Part shown: positions 6,072-8,211 of the stretch, one piece after another
How positions within the stretch are numbered: the first letter of the stretch is position 1
Layout: each line of letters opens with the position of its first letter
Origin: Chloroflexota bacterium
GTDB taxonomy: Bacteria > Chloroflexota > Dehalococcoidia > Lucifugimonadales > JAPUKM01
Assembly: GCA_027295645.1 (NCBI GenBank)
Contig: JAPUKM010000027.1
Coordinates: 1 to 8,211, forward strand
Reading direction: 5' to 3'
Length of the DNA: 8,211 nt
Position numbers and translations under genes: made by a program
The notes under the pieces: generated by a model
Told to the model about the DNA's origin: nothing
The model's input: the letters and a program-made list of their open reading frames with translations, nothing else
Databases searched by the model: none

Positions 6072-6473
6072 CTACGAGGATGGATAATGAGAGCGGGCGT
6101 GGGTGGAGAGACCGCCGCGCTCATTGAACCACGCCTCAACCACCATGGACTCGGGGTCCAGCAGGGCGGCCAGGTCCTCCAGGATCCGGTTCACGGAATG
6201 CTCCTGAAGTATGCCGACGTTCCTGAAAGAGGTGAGGTAGTACTTCAGCGATTTGAGCTCAACCAGCAACTCCTTCGGACGGTAGGTAATCACCAGCCGT
6301 CCGAAGTCGGGCAGTCCCGTCCAGGTACAGACCGATGTAAACTCCTCGGTCTCGTACACCACGTCGGTGGCGCTCCCAGGATATTCGAACGGAATGGTCT
6401 CCAGCACCTCCGTGTCGATTGCGGAGAGGTCCTGGACATCGAAGCGTCTGGTTGCGTACCTGTCGGTTATCAC
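6072..6473 (-). CDS. queF: NADPH-dependent preQ0 reductase QueF (unimodal type)
   Basis: A 133-residue protein, the usual size of the short unimodal QueF class (Bacillus type). It reduces the nitrile 7-cyano-7-deazaguanine (preQ0) to the amine preQ1 in the queuosine tRNA-modification pathway. EFTSVCTWTGLPDFG carries the nucleophile Cys49 that forms the thioimide and the proton donor Asp56. The QueF motif ELKSLKYYLTSFRN (72-85) follows, then QEHSVN with Glu91 and His92 for substrate contact, and ERGGLS near the end. Translation starts at GTG (6473), supported by GGAGAG five nt upstream. The gene follows ispH by 22 nt, so the two share a transcript. No other queuosine gene is in the window. Confidence 0.94.
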   Translation of the reverse strand: MITDRYATRRFDVQDLSAIDTEVLETIPFEYPGSATDVVYETEEFTSVCTWTGLPDFGRLVITYRPKELLVELKSLKYYLTSFRNVGILQEHSVNRILEDLAALLDPESMVVEAWFNERGGLSTHARSHYPSS

Positions 6474-6478
6474 GGTTT

Positions 6479-6484
6479 CTCTCC
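6479..6484 (-). promoter_or_regulatory. Ribosome binding site fixing the GTG start of queF
   Basis: On the minus strand GGAGAG precedes GTG at 6473 with a 5-nt spacer, in the short gap after the ispH stop. It decides the start of queF at GTG rather than at any internal codon. Confidence 0.6.
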
Positions 6485-6495
6485 AGTGGGCGATC

Positions 6496-7434
6496 TCAAC
6501 GTGACGAACTCTCAGCTACCGACACCGCCGGTTGCAGCTCCTTGGGAAGAACGAACGTGACGTTCTCCTCCATAACCGCCAGGTTTTGCACCTGCCGCGG
6601 TTGCAGCCGCTGAACGACTGCATCCACCAGCCATTCCGGCGTGGATGCGCCCGACGTGATCCCTATGCGCTCGGTGCCTTGTAGCCATGCCTCGTCGATA
6701 TCCTGCGGGTCGTTCACCAGATATGCTGGCAGCCCTGCCGCCTCAGCCGCCTCTCTGAGGCGTAGAGAGTTGGAGCTGTTATTCGCACCCACAACAAGCA
6801 CCAGGTCAACCTGGCCTGCAAGCGCCTTCACGGTGGTCTGCCGGTTGGTTGTCGCGTAGCAAATATCGTTACGGGTCAGCAGGCTGGGGAAACGGTCTTT
6901 GAGGACGCCAATAATCCCCGCGGTATCATCAACACTGAGGGTGGTCTGAGTAAGCGCAACCACCCGCTCAGGGTTGGGCACGTCGACTGCTCGGGCATCC
7001 TCAACGGTTTCCACGAGAGCAGTCTGCTCAGGTACCTGGCCCATGGTACCGATAACCTCATCATGGCCCCGGTGTCCCACCAGAATGATACTGTACCCCT
7101 CCCGTGCGTACTTCACCGCCTCCATGTGGACCTTGGTGACCAGTGGGCACGTGGCGTCTATGATGCGGAGGTTGCGGGCCTCTGCCTCCGTCCTAACTGA
7201 TGGGGCCACCCCGTGGGCCGAGAAGATCACGGTGCTGCCGCTCGGGACATCGTCCAGCTCGTCAACGAAGATAGTGCCCTTTGTACGCAGCTCTTCCACC
7301 ACGTGGGGGTTGTGGATGATCTCGTGCCGCACGTATATCGGTGCGCCGAACCGCTCCAGGCATAGCTCAACGATGTCCAGTGCGCGTGCTACACCGGCAC
7401 AATATCCGCGTGGTGAGCCGAGGACTACATTCAT
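6496..7434 (-). CDS. ispH: 4-hydroxy-3-methylbut-2-enyl diphosphate reductase IspH
   Basis: A 312-residue protein, full length for the family. IspH is the last enzyme of the MEP isoprenoid pathway, converting HMBPP to IPP and DMAPP with an oxygen-sensitive 4Fe-4S cluster. The three cluster cysteines are present: SPRGYCAGV with Cys12, DATCPLVTKVH with Cys96, and NDICYATTNRQ with Cys192. Substrate and catalytic residues are also visible: IIHNPHVV with His41, SAHGV with His74, GHRGHDEV with His124 and Glu126, TQTT (162-165), and the NNSSNS stretch near 218-223. The cluster-fold motifs mark it as the bacterial enzyme. A short C-terminal extension of about 25 residues follows the last conserved block. 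The ATG at 7434 matches the family start. It is the first gene of an operon with queF and the inositol monophosphatase gene, behind its own extended -10 promoter. Confidence 0.96.
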   Translation of the reverse strand: MNVVLGSPRGYCAGVARALDIVELCLERFGAPIYVRHEIIHNPHVVEELRTKGTIFVDELDDVPSGSTVIFSAHGVAPSVRTEAEARNLRIIDATCPLVTKVHMEAVKYAREGYSIILVGHRGHDEVIGTMGQVPEQTALVETVEDARAVDVPNPERVVALTQTTLSVDDTAGIIGVLKDRFPSLLTRNDICYATTNRQTTVKALAGQVDLVLVVGANNSSNSLRLREAAEAAGLPAYLVNDPQDIDEAWLQGTERIGITSGASTPEWLVDAVVQRLQPRQVQNLAVMEENVTFVLPKELQPAVSVAESSSR

Positions 7435-7454
7435 AGGGGAGACACCCGGCGGCT

Positions 7455-7463
7455 AGTATACCA
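7455..7463 (-). promoter_or_regulatory. Extended -10 promoter of the ispH operon
   Basis: On the minus strand TGGTATACT is an extended -10 element (TGn plus TATACT, 5 of 6). Transcription would start near 7448, leaving only about 14 nt before the ispH ATG at 7434. That leader has no Shine-Dalgarno match. No good -35 box is present. A 6-bp inverted repeat, CCATAG (7461-7466) and CTATGG (7478-7483), overlaps the TG extension and the -35 position. Confidence 0.5.
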
Positions 7464-7506
7464 TAGGCCCGTATCGGCTATGGGGATGCCACGGCGTATG
7501 AAGGCC

Positions 7507-7543
7507 AAAAAAGACCAGCCCCAAGCATCTGCCTGGGGCTGGT
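7507..7543 (-). terminator. Intrinsic terminator of the surface-protein gene
   Basis: ACCAGCCCCA (7514-7523) and TGGGGCTGGT (7534-7543) form a perfect 10-bp GC-rich stem, followed on the minus strand by C then six T (7512-7507). Two further G-C pairs can form inside around an ATCT loop. It begins 25 nt after the stop at 7569 and sits between this gene and the ispH promoter, so it separates the two transcripts. Confidence 0.92.
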
Positions 7544-7568
7544 TATCGTTCGTCTGGATGATAGGGAG

Positions 7569-8211
7569 CTATTGCTTGACTTTGCGGGAGCCTACCATGT
7601 ACACCCCACCCACGGCGACCAGAAGCAGTCCGCCCAGCATGATGCTCAAAACCAGACTTGAGCTTGGTGCCAGGTCACCCGCGGCTGGCGGTGTGGGGGT
7701 TTCAGACGGTGGTATGGGAGTCGGGCTACCTACCGGCTGTGCAATAACAGGTGGCTTGGTCGTGCTGGGAGCCGTCACCGGAACCGTCAGATCGACAAGC
7801 CCGATGTTGGTGGGAACTGAAGACCTTACAATGTCAGTGTCGGCGGCGTCTGACAGATGAATGCCCACCCTCGTGGTGCCGGGCACAAGTGCAGTGGTGA
7901 GTCCGGATATCGTCCCGGCAAAGACGATATTCACGCCCGTCGGGAATACTCCGCCGGCTGAAGGCCTTTGAGATAAGACTGGCGCAGTGGTCGCGATCAC
8001 GGCGTCCCCAACGAACACCTCGATTTCGGCAATGGTGGTCAACCCCCCCGCCAGAAAGACGCCCACCTTGATCTGATTGCCGTCGCCCGTCCAACTCCAA
8101 CCACTTCCGGCAGCCATGCCCAAACCGCCTTCGAATCCAGCTGAGATGGCGGGCGGGTCTGCCAAGGCACCCGCCGAGCTACCTGCGTTGACCTTTCCAA
8201 TGGAAAAGAGA
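7569..8211 (-). CDS. C-terminal part of a membrane-anchored surface protein
   Basis: The frame runs in from the window edge without a stop and gives 213 visible residues; the start and any signal peptide lie outside. An in-frame TTG at 8165 is internal, not a start. I do not recognise a named family. The visible part has a Gly/Ala/Val/Thr-rich, probably beta-sandwich region (about 1-140, with alternating stretches such as GNQIKVGVFLAGG and AEIEVFVGDAVIATT). A Thr/Pro/Ser linker (about 142-182) containing SPTPIPPSETPTPP follows, then a single hydrophobic helix (about 186-207) and a short positive tail SRKVKQ. This is the layout of an exported protein held by a C-terminal membrane anchor with the folded part outside. 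There is no LPXTG sortase motif. A strong terminator follows directly. Exported adhesion or structural roles are possible but not shown. Confidence 0.7.
   Translation of the reverse strand, partial: LFSIGKVNAGSSAGALADPPAISAGFEGGLGMAAGSGWSWTGDGNQIKVGVFLAGGLTTIAEIEVFVGDAVIATTAPVLSQRPSAGGVFPTGVNIVFAGTISGLTTALVPGTTRVGIHLSDAADTDIVRSSVPTNIGLVDLTVPVTAPSTTKPPVIAQPVGSPTPIPPSETPTPPAAGDLAPSSSLVLSIMLGGLLLVAVGGVYMVGSRKVKQ

Overview
This is a GC-rich bacterial chromosomal window with tightly packed genes on both strands. The gene content fits Chloroflexota (Dehalococcoidia/SAR202-like) better than Actinomycetota. A DUF3090 gene and an SCO1664-type gene sit side by side, and both families are known mainly from Actinobacteria with some Chloroflexi members. 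They occur here with a unimodal QueF, no mycothiol gene, and a surface protein with a Thr/Pro linker and a C-terminal membrane anchor. This assignment is inference from gene families; there is no rRNA or other marker in the window.

Layout. (1) Positions 2-1537, plus strand: the 3' end of glcE (truncated by the window edge) and a complete glcF, two of the three subunits of glycolate oxidase. (2) 1558-2742, minus strand: a class V PLP aminotransferase of the alanine/serine-glyoxylate type, convergent with glcF and driven by a clear extended -10 promoter. Together these can turn glycolate into glyoxylate and then glycine. (3) 2743-3006: intergenic. (4) 3007-3666, minus strand: a stand-alone Lon N-terminal-domain protein. 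(5) 3667-3814: a divergent promoter region with a recognisable sigma70-type promoter on each strand. (6) 3815-5114, plus strand: a two-gene operon, DUF3090 (with a C-terminal zinc-ribbon-like motif) followed by an SCO1664-family protein that keeps kinase-like motifs. (7) 4993-7434, minus strand: an ispH-queF-inositol monophosphatase operon whose last gene runs 122 nt into the 3' end of the SCO1664 gene on the other strand. (8) 7514-8211, minus strand: the C-terminal part of a membrane-anchored surface protein, closed by a strong intrinsic terminator that separates it from ispH.

Most of this is recognisable metabolism. The least understood part is the DUF3090/SCO1664 pair, which looks like a dedicated two-protein unit with an intact kinase-like active site and unknown substrate. 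The second point of interest is the inositol monophosphatase gene. Its conserved N-terminal region contains no ATG, GTG or TTG in frame, so it starts at CTG, has lost a base (in the genome or the assembly), or is otherwise unusual. I see no CRISPR array, insertion sequence, tRNA or rRNA.
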